Assembly: GCF_026898115.1 (NCBI RefSeq)
Contig: NZ_CP114036.1
Coordinates: forward strand, 7,062,001 to 7,126,000
Length of the DNA stretch: 64,000 nucleotides
Source of the DNA: Streptomyces sp. S465
GTDB lineage: Bacteria; Actinomycetota; Actinomycetes; Streptomycetales; Streptomycetaceae
Direction of reading: 5' to 3'
This document shows positions 15,751 to 23,916 of the stretch, piece after piece. Every line of letters starts with the position of its first letter. Position 1 is the first letter of the stretch. Position numbers and translations under genes: made by a program. The notes under the pieces are model-generated. The model made no database searches and was not told the origin of the DNA. It worked only from the letters and a program-made list of their open reading frames with translations.

Positions 15751-17223
15751 ATGAGAGCGGCGAACACCCCGGGGACGGAACACACCGGCCATGTCGTGGT
15801 CATCGGCGGCGGCATCGCGGGCCTGGCGGCGGCCCACCGGCTGCTGGCCGGCGGGGCGCGGGTGACGGTCCTGGAGGCGTCGGGGCGGCTCGGCGGCAAG
15901 CTGCGCGCGGGGGAGATCGAGGGCGTACCGGTCGACCTCGGCGCCGAATCGATGCTCGCCCGCCGCCCGGAGGCGGTCGAGCTGGCGCGCGCCGTGGGCC
16001 TCGGCGACCGGCTTCAGCCGCCCGCGACCGCGACCGCCTCCCTCTGGACGCGCGGCGGGCTGCGCCCGATGCCCAAGGGGCATGTGATGGGCGTCCCCGG
16101 CGATCTGGCGCCGCTGGCCGCGTCCGGGGTGATCTCGGAGGAGGGGCTGGCCCGGATCGCCCGCGACCGGGAGCTGCCGCCCACACCGGTCGGCGAGGAC
16201 GTGGCGCTCGGCGGGTTCATCGCGGCGCGGCTCGGCCGCGAGGTGGTGGACCGGCTGGTGGAACCGCTGCTGGGCGGGGTGTACGCGGGCGATGTGTACC
16301 GCACCTCGATGCGTGCGTCCGTCCCCACCCTCTTCGACGTGGCCCGCTCGGCCCGCCCGCTGACCGAGGGCGTCCGGGAGCTGACCGAGCGCGCCGCGCA
16401 ACGGCAGGACGGCCCGGTGTTCATGGGCATCGACGGCGGGATCGGCCGGCTGCCGCTCGCGGTCGCCGACGCCGTACGGGCCGCCGGCGGGGAGATCCGC
16501 ACCGAGGCGCCCGTGCGGGAGCTGCGGCGCACCGCCGACGGCTGGACCGTCGCCGTGGACGGCACGGACGGCCCGCCGGTGGTGGCGGCCGACGCGGTGG
16601 TGCTGGCGGTTCCCGCGCCCGCCGCCGCCCGGCTGCTGACCGGCCTCTCCCCGGTCGCCTCCGCCGAGCTGGCCACCGTCGACTACGCCTCGATGGCGCT
16701 GGTCACCATGGCCTTCCGCCGGGACGCGATCGTCGGCGTGGACGCGCTCGCCGAGCGCAGCGGCTTTCTGGTGCCGCCGGTGGACGGCCGGACGATCAAG
16801 GCGGCGACGTTCTCCAGCCGGAAGTGGGGCTGGCTGCGGGACGCCGACCCCGATCTCTTCGTGCTGCGTACCTCGATCGGGCGGTTTGACGACGAGGCGG
16901 ATCTGAAGCGGGACGACGCCGACCTGGTAAGGATGTCGCTCGCCGATCTCGGCGAGGCCGTCGGCCTGACGGCCCGGCCCGTGGCGACCCGGGTGGACCG
17001 CTGGGACGGCGGGCTGCCCCAGTACCCGGTGGGCCATCTCGACCGGGTGGCCCGCATCCGCGCCGAGGTCGCCAAGGTGCCGGGGCTGGCCGTGTGCGGG
17101 GCGCTCTACGACGGCGTGGGCATCCCGGCGTGCGTCGGCAGCGGCCGTAAGGCGGCCGATGAACTGCTGGGCACCCTGGCGGCCACCCTGGAGCCGGGCT
17201 CCGGAGCCGGAGAGCGAGAATAG
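15751..17223 (+). CDS. hemY: protoporphyrinogen/coproporphyrinogen oxidase
   Basis: A 490-residue flavoprotein that oxidises the porphyrinogen ring using FAD and O2. In actinobacteria this enzyme works on coproporphyrinogen III (CgoX), before ferrochelatase and HemQ. The FAD motif VVVIGGGIAGLAAAHRLLAGG is at about 15-35, followed by GGKLRAGEIEGVPVDLGAES. The C-terminal FAD contact PGLAVCGALYDGVGIPACVGSGRKAADELL is family-typical. The ATG start is preceded by GTGGGGGC. hemQ starts four bases after its stop, so the two are one transcription unit. Confidence 0.93.
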   Translation: MRAANTPGTEHTGHVVVIGGGIAGLAAAHRLLAGGARVTVLEASGRLGGKLRAGEIEGVPVDLGAESMLARRPEAVELARAVGLGDRLQPPATATASLWTRGGLRPMPKGHVMGVPGDLAPLAASGVISEEGLARIARDRELPPTPVGEDVALGGFIAARLGREVVDRLVEPLLGGVYAGDVYRTSMRASVPTLFDVARSARPLTEGVRELTERAAQRQDGPVFMGIDGGIGRLPLAVADAVRAAGGEIRTEAPVRELRRTADGWTVAVDGTDGPPVVAADAVVLAVPAPAAARLLTGLSPVASAELATVDYASMALVTMAFRRDAIVGVDALAERSGFLVPPVDGRTIKAATFSSRKWGWLRDADPDLFVLRTSIGRFDDEADLKRDDADLVRMSLADLGEAVGLTARPVATRVDRWDGGLPQYPVGHLDRVARIRAEVAKVPGLAVCGALYDGVGIPACVGSGRKAADELLGTLAATLEPGSGAGERE

Positions 17224-17227
17224 GGCC

Positions 17228-17944
17228 ATGACTGCTGCTCCTGAGAAGACTCCCAACGCCGGTAAGAAGGCCAAGGACCTCAACGAGGTCATCCGCTACA
17301 CCCTGTGGTCGGTGTTCCGGCTGCGCGATGTGCTGCCGGAGGACCGCACCGGCTACGCCGACGAGGTCGAGGAACTCTTCTCCCAGCTCGCCGCCAAGGA
17401 CGTCACCGTGCGCGGCACCTACGACGTGTCCGGGCTGCGCGCCGACGCGGACGTCATGATCTGGTGGCACTCGGAGACCTCCGACGCCCTCCAGGAGGCG
17501 TACAACCTCTTCCGCCGCACCCGGCTGGGGCGGGCCCTGGAGCCGGTGTGGTCCAACATGGCGCTGCACCGCCCGGCCGAGTTCAACAAGTCCCACATCC
17601 CGGCGTTCCTCGCGGACGAGAACCCGCGCGACTACGTGAGCGTGTACCCGTTCGTCCGCTCCTACGACTGGTACCTGCTGCCCGACGAGGACCGCCGCCG
17701 GATGCTCGCGGACCACGGCAAGATGGCGCGCGGCTACCCCGATGTGCGGGCCAACACGGTCGCGTCCTTCTCACTCGGCGACTACGAGTGGATCCTGGCC
17801 TTCGAGGCGGACGAGCTGCACCGGATCGTCGACCTCATGCGCCATCTGCGCGGTTCCGAGGCGCGCCGGCACGTGCGCGAGGAGGTGCCGTTCTTCACCG
17901 GGCGGCGCAAGGAGGTCTCCGAGCTCGTCGCCGGTCTGGCCTGA
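17228..17944 (+). CDS. hemQ: coproheme decarboxylase HemQ
   Basis: A 238-residue member of the chlorite-dismutase fold family that decarboxylates coproheme III to heme b using H2O2. The family pattern is complete: DLNEVIRYTLWSVFRLRDVL at the start, the YPFVRSYDWYLLP segment with the catalytic Tyr (about Y140), proximal heme His in MLADHGKMAR (H163), and the SFSLGDYEWILAFE strand. It follows hemY by four bases and completes the coproporphyrin-dependent heme pathway begun by hemE. Confidence 0.95.
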   Translation: MTAAPEKTPNAGKKAKDLNEVIRYTLWSVFRLRDVLPEDRTGYADEVEELFSQLAAKDVTVRGTYDVSGLRADADVMIWWHSETSDALQEAYNLFRRTRLGRALEPVWSNMALHRPAEFNKSHIPAFLADENPRDYVSVYPFVRSYDWYLLPDEDRRRMLADHGKMARGYPDVRANTVASFSLGDYEWILAFEADELHRIVDLMRHLRGSEARRHVREEVPFFTGRRKEVSELVAGLA

Positions 17945-17966
17945 CGGGTTCCCTGACGCTCACGGC

Positions 17967-17998
17967 GGGACGGGACGGCCGGACGGCCGTCCCGTCCC
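17967..17998. terminator. bidirectional terminator after hemQ
   Basis: A 14-bp perfect stem (GGGACGGGACGGCC with GGCCGTCCCGTCCC) around a 4-base loop lies between the convergent hemQ and hydrolase genes. Confidence 0.7.
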
Positions 17999-18016
17999 GG
18001 TCGTCCCGTACCCGCC

Positions 18017-19852
18017 TTACGGCGTGCCCGGGAGCGCGGCCGGCTGCTTGCCGGACTCGGGCAGCGGGGCCGGTTCCGGCAGCGGTTCGGGCTCCGGGCG
18101 CGGGGCGCAGAAGGCGGACCGGCCCGGGGTCCGCCCGGTCAGCAGATAGGTGTCCACATGGCGGTTGACGCAGTCGTTCGGGCCGCCCCACAGACCGTGG
18201 GTGCCCGCCTTCCGCTCGGTCACCAGCGAGGAGCCGGGCAGCCGGTGCCACAGTTCCTTCGCCCCCGTGTACGGCGTGGCCGCGTCCCGCTCCGCTGACA
18301 GCAGCAGCACCGGCGGCAGCGCCGCGCGTTCCTTCCGGGGACCCACGGCTTCCACGGACCCCACATCGACGGGGCGGCCGTGCTTCAGCGGCCAGAAGGC
18401 GCATGGCAGGTTCATCGCCACGTTGTTCCAGGTCTCGAAGGGCGCGCGGCGGGCGAGGGCGGTGTTGTCGCGGTCCCAGGTGGCCCAGGCGTGCGGCCAG
18501 GGCGCGTCGTTGCACTCCACGGCGGTGTAGACGGCGCTGCCGTTCTCGTCGGCGGCCGCCTGTGCCGGATCGGGCGCGGCGAGCGCGATCAGCGGCTCGG
18601 GGTCACCGAGCAGATAGGCGGCCAGCGCCCGTGCGGACGGATCCCAGTAGGCGTCGTTGTAGCCGGTCCTCAGGAACGCGTTCTGGAGCTGGGCGGTGCC
18701 GATGACCCCGCCCGCCGGTTTCCGCCCCAGCCGCCGCCGCGCCTTCTCGTAGGAGGCGAGCACCCGGTCCGCGGTGCGGCCCAGGTGGTAGACGGCGTGG
18801 TGCCGGGCGACCCAGCGGCGCCAGTCCCGCCAGCGCCGTTCGAAGGCGACCGACTGGTCGAGGTTGTCGCGGTACCAGATCTGCCGGGGGGCGGGGTTGA
18901 CCACGCTGTCGAACACCATCCGGCGCACCCGCCCGGGGAAGAGCGTGGCGTAGACGGCTCCGTAGTACGTGCCGTACGAGGCGCCCACGAACGTGAGCCG
19001 CCGCTGGCCCAGCGCCGCGCGCAGCACCTCCAGGTCACGGGCGTTGTTCAGCGTGGTGTAGTGCGCGAGGGCGCGCCCCGAGCGGCGCGTACAGCCCCGT
19101 ACGTAGGCCCGTGCCCGCGCCACCAGCCGCCGTTTGAAGGCGGCGGTGGGGTGCGGCGGGGAGCTGGTCGGCGCCTTGGCGTGGGCCGACGGCCGCCGGC
19201 AGGACAGCGGGGCGGACCGGCCCACGCCGCGCGGGGCGTAGCCGACGAAGTCGTAGGCGGCGGCCAGGCGGCGGAAGGCGTCCTCGGCCGCGTACTCCGG
19301 GAACGCCATACCGGAGGCGCCCGGTCCGCCGGGGTTGTAGATCAGCGCACCCTGCCGCCGCGCCGTGGGGCCGGTGGCCCGGACCCGGCTGACGGTGAGG
19401 GCGATGTGCTTGCCGCGGGGACGGGTGTAGTCGAGCGGTACGGAGACCTTTCCGCAGGTGATGGGGGCGGCCAGCTGCTCGGCGCGGGGACAGCGGCGGA
19501 AGGTGACACCGCGCTGCGCCGCGCGCCGGGCGGCGAGCGCCACCCCACGGGCCGCGGCCGCGCCGCCGGGCGGGGCGGCTGAGGCGGCTGAACCGGACCA
19601 GGCGGACCAGCCGGGCGCGGTGGGGGCGGCGGGGGCCGAACGGGGCGCGGTGGCGGCCGGGGCGGTGAGGGGCACGCCCGCCGCACCGGCAGGGGCCGGG
19701 ACGGACCAGGTGGTCGCGGCGGTGGCCGTCGTGGCGGCGCGGACGGCGGGCACGGCGAGCGGGCGGCCGGTGGCGGGCGTCGCCAGCAGGGCGCTCATGG
19801 TCAGCGACAGGGACAGCGGTCCGAGGATGCCGTACAGCGGTGCTGCTCTCAC
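18017..19852 (-). CDS. secreted alpha/beta hydrolase, tripeptidyl-aminopeptidase type
   Basis: A 611-residue exported hydrolase. An N-terminal signal (GILGPLSLSLTMSALLATPA) is followed by an Ala/Pro/Thr-rich stretch to about residue 110. The catalytic domain has the oxyanion motif IYNPGGPGASGM, the nucleophile in FVGASYGTYYG, then a C-terminal TAP-like region with LLSAERDAATPYTGA (Asp) and KAGTHGLWGG (His). This arrangement is typical of Streptomyces SlpD/E and Tap-like peptidases, so cleavage of N-terminal peptides outside the cell is likely but not proven. GTG start with GGGAGGGG. It is convergent with hemQ. Confidence 0.85.
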   Translation of the reverse strand: MRAAPLYGILGPLSLSLTMSALLATPATGRPLAVPAVRAATTATAATTWSVPAPAGAAGVPLTAPAATAPRSAPAAPTAPGWSAWSGSAASAAPPGGAAAARGVALAARRAAQRGVTFRRCPRAEQLAAPITCGKVSVPLDYTRPRGKHIALTVSRVRATGPTARRQGALIYNPGGPGASGMAFPEYAAEDAFRRLAAAYDFVGYAPRGVGRSAPLSCRRPSAHAKAPTSSPPHPTAAFKRRLVARARAYVRGCTRRSGRALAHYTTLNNARDLEVLRAALGQRRLTFVGASYGTYYGAVYATLFPGRVRRMVFDSVVNPAPRQIWYRDNLDQSVAFERRWRDWRRWVARHHAVYHLGRTADRVLASYEKARRRLGRKPAGGVIGTAQLQNAFLRTGYNDAYWDPSARALAAYLLGDPEPLIALAAPDPAQAAADENGSAVYTAVECNDAPWPHAWATWDRDNTALARRAPFETWNNVAMNLPCAFWPLKHGRPVDVGSVEAVGPRKERAALPPVLLLSAERDAATPYTGAKELWHRLPGSSLVTERKAGTHGLWGGPNDCVNRHVDTYLLTGRTPGRSAFCAPRPEPEPLPEPAPLPESGKQPAALPGTP

Positions 19853-19965
19853 CGGCCCCTCCCTTCATGCATCGCGCCGGACCTCCGGGCATCGCGCATA
19901 ACGCAATGAAAGGGATATTTGGTGCGGCGGATGACCATGTAAAGCACCGGGCCGCGGTGTCGGGG

Positions 19966-20769
19966 TCAATGACCCCAATGCGCCTTCAGCGCCGCGCGCA
20001 GCGCCGGGTCGGGGAGGGCGGCCGGGCCGCGCAGCGCGAACGCGGTGAGCAGCTCGCCGTCGGCTCCGTCGCCCGCGCCGCCGCCGGAGCGCTGGGCGGC
20101 GGCCCGCCGCGGGGGCGTGCCGAACCGGCCCAGCAGCCGCTGACCGGCGGGGGAGGCCCACCGCGAGTACGGATACGCCTCGACCCGGGCGATCAGCAGG
20201 CAGCTCGCCGTCAGCAGCAGCGGCAGCGCGAACCACGCGGCCACCGCACCACGCCCCCCGGCGGGCGGCACCAGCAGCAGCGCGGCGGCCGCCGTGACCA
20301 GGACCAGCGCACCGGCCGCCCGCACCTGCCGTACCGCGACCGCCACATTCGTACGGGCCGAGGCGGGCACCGCGAGCCCCGCCGCCACCAGCCGGTCGGC
20401 CAGGTCCCGTACCGGGGCGGCGGTGGCGAGCGCGGCCCGCGCCGGCCGCACCGGGGACTGGCCCTCCGGCCCTATCGCGTTGATCAAGGACCGCTCCAGA
20501 TCGTCCCGACCGTCCGGGTCCACGACGGTGACCCAGCCGGTGTGCGCGAGCAGCAGCCGGCGCTCGCGGTACATCGTGACGAGGGTCAGATCACCCACCC
20601 GCCGCGGACCGCCGGACAGGAACGCCGCCTCGTACAGGCTCAGCACCTTCCCGTCCGCCGCCGGGCCGGGGTCCGCCGCCTGGGCGGCGGCGACGGCCGC
20701 CAGGCACAGCTGCGTGCAGCTGACGACCGCCGCGCCCCACGCTACGAGCAGGAAGATGACCCACAGCAT
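19966..20769 (-). CDS. TIGR04222-type membrane protein without Cys tail
   Basis: A 267-residue membrane protein. It starts with a span (MLWVIFLLVAWGAAVVSCTQ), then the conserved core YEAAFLSGGPRRVGDLTLVTMYRERRL at about 45-72, a helical region (ADRLVAAGLAVPA), a hydrophobic pair (ALVLVTAAAALLLVPP and AAWFALPLLLTASCLLIARV), and a soluble C-terminus ending without any Gly/Cys tract. The core matches that of the neighbouring tailed protein (LEAAFLAGGPGRVADTAISEMY), so they are paralogues. It is probably cotranscribed with the tailed gene and the DUF692 oxidase, 154 bases downstream of the former. Confidence 0.75.
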   Translation of the reverse strand: MLWVIFLLVAWGAAVVSCTQLCLAAVAAAQAADPGPAADGKVLSLYEAAFLSGGPRRVGDLTLVTMYRERRLLLAHTGWVTVVDPDGRDDLERSLINAIGPEGQSPVRPARAALATAAPVRDLADRLVAAGLAVPASARTNVAVAVRQVRAAGALVLVTAAAALLLVPPAGGRGAVAAWFALPLLLTASCLLIARVEAYPYSRWASPAGQRLLGRFGTPPRRAAAQRSGGGAGDGADGELLTAFALRGPAALPDPALRAALKAHWGH

Positions 20770-20923
20770 GGGCGAGTTCTACTGGACCCGCCGTCGCCGC
20801 GCCACGGTTTTCACCATATGAACGACTCGCGCGGAGCTGCCGGGCGTGCCGGGCGTGCCGGGCTTCTCGAGCCCGTTGGGCCGGGGCGACCCGGACGGGG
20901 GCGCGGCCTGCGGCTGCGGCGGC

Positions 20924-21991
20924 TCATCCCCCGCCGCAGCCGCCGCCCCCGCCGCCGCCTCCACCGCAGCCGCCTCCGCCGCCGCAGCCGCCGCCTCCGC
21001 CGCCCCCACCGCACGAGGAGCCCCCGCCCCCGCCTCCGCCACAGGACGAGCCGCCGCACGAGGAGCCTCCACAGCCGGAGCCTCCGCCACCGCACCACGA
21101 TCCGCCGGCGGAGCAGGAGGAGGTGCCCGGGGAGGTCGAGGTCCCGCCGCCGGACGGGGAGGCCACGGTGCCGGCCGCCTTCTGCGCCTCCAGCAGGTGG
21201 TCCCGCAGCGTCGGCTCGCCGACCAGCGCGGCCGCCCCGGTCAGCGCGACCACGACGGCCACGGGGACCGCCGCGCCCTGTCCGGTGGACAGGGCCTGCC
21301 GTCCGCGCTGTTCGAAGACCTCCCGCCGGTACGCCGAGACCCCCGACTCCTTCCGGTAGACCGCCAGCGCCCGCTTCCCGGCCGCGGTCAGCCGGCGCTT
21401 GCTCGCCTTGACGCAGGCGCCGCCGACGACGAAGCCGACGAACAGCCCGGGGACGAGCTTGAAGATCAGCGGCACCCCGTGGCCGTCCGTGGCGGAGATG
21501 GTCATCACGAAGCCCAGGAACGTGGCCACGAAGCAGAGCCCGAGCTGGAGCTGTGCCAGTCCGTGCCAGAAGCGGAGGGCGTCCGGCGGCACCATCAGCC
21601 CGCGCCGGGCCAGCCGGTCACCGATCACCTGCACCGCCCGGCTGCGCATCAGCTCCCGGCGCAGCCAGTGCAGCGCGCCGTGCGGGGAGCGCGCGCACAG
21701 CCGCAGCACCTCCTCCTCGACCGGACCGCGGGCGACCTGCCGCCGTACCGAGAGGACGCCCGGCCCGCCGATCGCCAGCCGTCCGTCCGCGTACATCTCG
21801 CTGATCGCGGTGTCGGCCACCCGGCCCGGACCCCCCGCCAGGAACGCCGCCTCCAGCAGGTCGTGCGCCCGGTCGCCCACCGGTTCCGTGGCCACCTTCC
21901 CCCGGGCCGTGGCCGTGCCCGCGATGAGCGCCGTCGAGAAGACCGCCACCGCCGCGTAGAACAGGATCACCGCCGTGTCCACGCCGCTCAC
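20924..21991 (-). CDS. TIGR04222-type membrane protein with Gly/Cys-rich tail (possible MNIO substrate)
   Basis: A 355-residue protein. TM1 spans about 6-25, the conserved core (LLEAAFLAGGPGRVADTAIS) about 44-75, TM2-TM3 about 148-195 and TM4 about 245-262. The last 63 residues (about 293-355) consist almost only of Gly with nine Cys and some Ser, with units such as CGGSS and CGGGGG. The GTG start overlaps the stop of the DUF692 gene by four bases (GTGA, 21988-21991), a sign of tight coupling. DUF692/MNIO enzymes are known to oxidise Cys residues of peptides, so the tail is an obvious candidate substrate. The modification is inference; a structural or metal-binding Cys tail is the alternative. 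Confidence 0.75.
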   Translation of the reverse strand: MSGVDTAVILFYAAVAVFSTALIAGTATARGKVATEPVGDRAHDLLEAAFLAGGPGRVADTAISEMYADGRLAIGGPGVLSVRRQVARGPVEEEVLRLCARSPHGALHWLRRELMRSRAVQVIGDRLARRGLMVPPDALRFWHGLAQLQLGLCFVATFLGFVMTISATDGHGVPLIFKLVPGLFVGFVVGGACVKASKRRLTAAGKRALAVYRKESGVSAYRREVFEQRGRQALSTGQGAAVPVAVVVALTGAAALVGEPTLRDHLLEAQKAAGTVASPSGGGTSTSPGTSSCSAGGSWCGGGGSGCGGSSCGGSSCGGGGGGGSSCGGGGGGGGCGGGGGCGGGGGGGGGCGGG

Positions 21992-23616
21992 CGCCCGCTC
22001 AGCGCGAGCCGGACCCGGCGGGCCAGCCGGGCCGCCGGATGGGCCGCCAGGGGCGCGGGGCCGGACCGCTCCCGCCACCAGAGCGTCAGCTCACGCCGCG
22101 CCGCCGGGTCGTCGGGCCGGTCGTCCGCCAGCAGATGCTCGGCGAACGACAGCGCGTCGCGGCGGTAGCCGCCGGTCATCGGGCGGCCGTCGGCGTACCG
22201 CGCGAACGCCGTACGGTAGCCGCTGCCCAGGATCTCCGGCAGCTCCGGGGCCACCTTGGCGACCACGGACGCGCGCTTGGCGGTCAGCGCCGCGGTCTGC
22301 ACCCGCAGCCGCCTCCGGTCGAAGCCCTCCGGCGCCGGGGTGCCCGCGACCAGCGCGGACAGCAGCGCGGTCTGGGCCAGCGCCAGCCGCTCACGGACGG
22401 CGTCCGGCACGGGGCCGCCGGGCGCGGCGGAGGTGATGGCGGCGGTGACGGAGGAGGTCCGCACCGGAGCGGTGCCCGCCGTCACCGCGCGGCCCGCTTC
22501 GGCGGTGCCCGCCGTCGTCACTGGGCGCGCCGCTTCCGGGGCGTCCGCCGCCGTCACCGGGCGCGCCGCCTCCGAGGCGCCCGCCGCTTCGGGGGCGTGC
22601 GTCGTCGTCACCTGGCGCGCCGCTTCCGGGGCGTGCGTCGCTGTCACCGGGCGCGCCGCTTCGGGGGCGTCCGCCGTCGTCACCGGGCGCGCCGCTTCCG
22701 GGGCGTCCGCCGCCGTCACCGGGCGCGCCGCCTCCGAGGCGCCCGCCGCTTCGGGGGCGTGCGTCGTCGTCACCGGGCGCGCCGCTTCCGAGGCGCTCGC
22801 CGTCGTCACCGCGCGGATCGCGTCCAGCTCGCCCGCCAGTTCCCCGGCCGACGGGAAGTCCTCGTCGCGCTCCAGCAGCACGCCGGGCGGCGTCGTACGG
22901 GCGCACAGCTCGGCGAGGACGTCGAGCACCGGCTGGGTCACCGGATGGGCGTGGCTGTCGTGCCACACCCCGTCCCTCTCCACCCCGCCCGCCACATGGA
23001 CGTAGGCGATCGCCGACGTGGGCAGCTCGTCCAGCGCCTTGGCCGGGTCCTCGCCCCGGTTGACGTGGTTGGTGTGCAGATTGGCCACGTCGATGAGCAG
23101 CCGCACCCCGGTGCGCTCCACCAGCTCGGCCAGGAACTGACCCTCGGTCATCTCCTCACCGGGCCAGGAGAACAGCGCCGCGATGTTCTCCACCGCCAGC
23201 GGCACCGGCAGCGCGTCCTGCGCGATGCGCACGTTCTCGCACAGCACGTCCAGGGCGTCACGGGTCCGTGGCACCGGCAGCAGATGCCCGGCCTCGATGA
23301 CCGGTGACGCGGTCCGCGGCCCCCCGGCCCTGACGAACGCGATGTGCTCGGTGACCAGCGGCGAGCCCAGTGCCTCGGCTCGCTCGGCCAGTGCCCGGAG
23401 GCGGTCCGGGTCGGGCCGCTCGGCTCCCCCGAGGCCGAGCGACACCCCGTGCGGGACCACCGTGGTCCCGCGCTCGCGCAGCCGCCGGAGCGCGTCCGGC
23501 ACATGGTCGGGGCAGACGTTCTCCGCCACCACCTCCACCCAGTCGATGCCGGGCAGCCGCGCGATGTCTTCGGCGATCTCCGGGCGCCAGCCGATTCCGG
23601 TACCGAGGCGCACCAT
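21988..23616 (-). CDS. DUF692 (MNIO) iron oxidase fused to a partner-like C-terminal domain
   Basis: A 542-residue protein. Residues 1-265 form a TIM-barrel DUF692 domain of the multinuclear non-heme iron oxidase family, with the expected ligands: H56 in PHGVSLGLGG, E90/H91 in VTEHIAF, E143-N144 in AVENI, D176 and H181/H184 in IDVANLHTNH, H207 in YVHVAG, D220/H222 in HDSHAH, and E249 in LLERDEDFP. Residues 270-400 are a linker of about nine 12-residue repeats like DAPEAARPVTTA. Residues 403-500 (RLRVQTAALTAKRASVVA, LGSGYRTAFARYADGRP, DALSFAEHLL) resemble the DUF2063/HvfC-type partner usually encoded separately. Relatives modify Cys in ribosomal peptides. Good GAGGAGGGGGAG site before the ATG. 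Confidence 0.85.
   Translation of the reverse strand: MVRLGTGIGWRPEIAEDIARLPGIDWVEVVAENVCPDHVPDALRRLRERGTTVVPHGVSLGLGGAERPDPDRLRALAERAEALGSPLVTEHIAFVRAGGPRTASPVIEAGHLLPVPRTRDALDVLCENVRIAQDALPVPLAVENIAALFSWPGEEMTEGQFLAELVERTGVRLLIDVANLHTNHVNRGEDPAKALDELPTSAIAYVHVAGGVERDGVWHDSHAHPVTQPVLDVLAELCARTTPPGVLLERDEDFPSAGELAGELDAIRAVTTASASEAARPVTTTHAPEAAGASEAARPVTAADAPEAARPVTTADAPEAARPVTATHAPEAARQVTTTHAPEAAGASEAARPVTAADAPEAARPVTTAGTAEAGRAVTAGTAPVRTSSVTAAITSAAPGGPVPDAVRERLALAQTALLSALVAGTPAPEGFDRRRLRVQTAALTAKRASVVAKVAPELPEILGSGYRTAFARYADGRPMTGGYRRDALSFAEHLLADDRPDDPAARRELTLWWRERSGPAPLAAHPAARLARRVRLALSGR
22417..22809 (-). repeat. in-frame 36-bp repeats in the DUF692 linker
   Basis: About nine 36-bp units encode APEAARPVTTAD-like 12-mers. 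Two units carry an extra EAAGAS, and a block of about three units is duplicated as a whole. The repeats join the oxidase and partner-like domains and probably vary in number between strains. Confidence 0.85.
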
Positions 23617-23916
23617 GGCTCCCCCTCCTCGTTCCGTACCGCGTCCCCCGCGGTGTGTTCTCGCGTGCCGGGGTGATGACCCCCCGGAGGGAGGACGAAT
23701 CCCCCGGCCGTCCGGTTCAGAGGTTCATTTGAGCTTCAGGGCGTTACGCGGGAGGTCCCGGGTGGGCGGTGTCGCTGAATATGGCCACTGTTACAAAAAA
23801 TTGGGGCCCTATGACGACAGACGTTCGGACGGGAAAATAGGATCGGTCTGGTCTGGGGGATGGAAGATCACACCTGTGTGCCGCGCCCGCGCGCGGAGCG
23901 AGCGTGGGGGAAACAC
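23617..23916. other. divergent promoter region, DUF692 / PBP
   Basis: These 300 bases separate divergent start codons. A GC-rich half next to DUF692 holds its ribosome site, and an AT-richer half near 23785-23860 includes TTACAAAAAATT. No confident -35/-10 pair or operator can be named. Confidence 0.4.
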
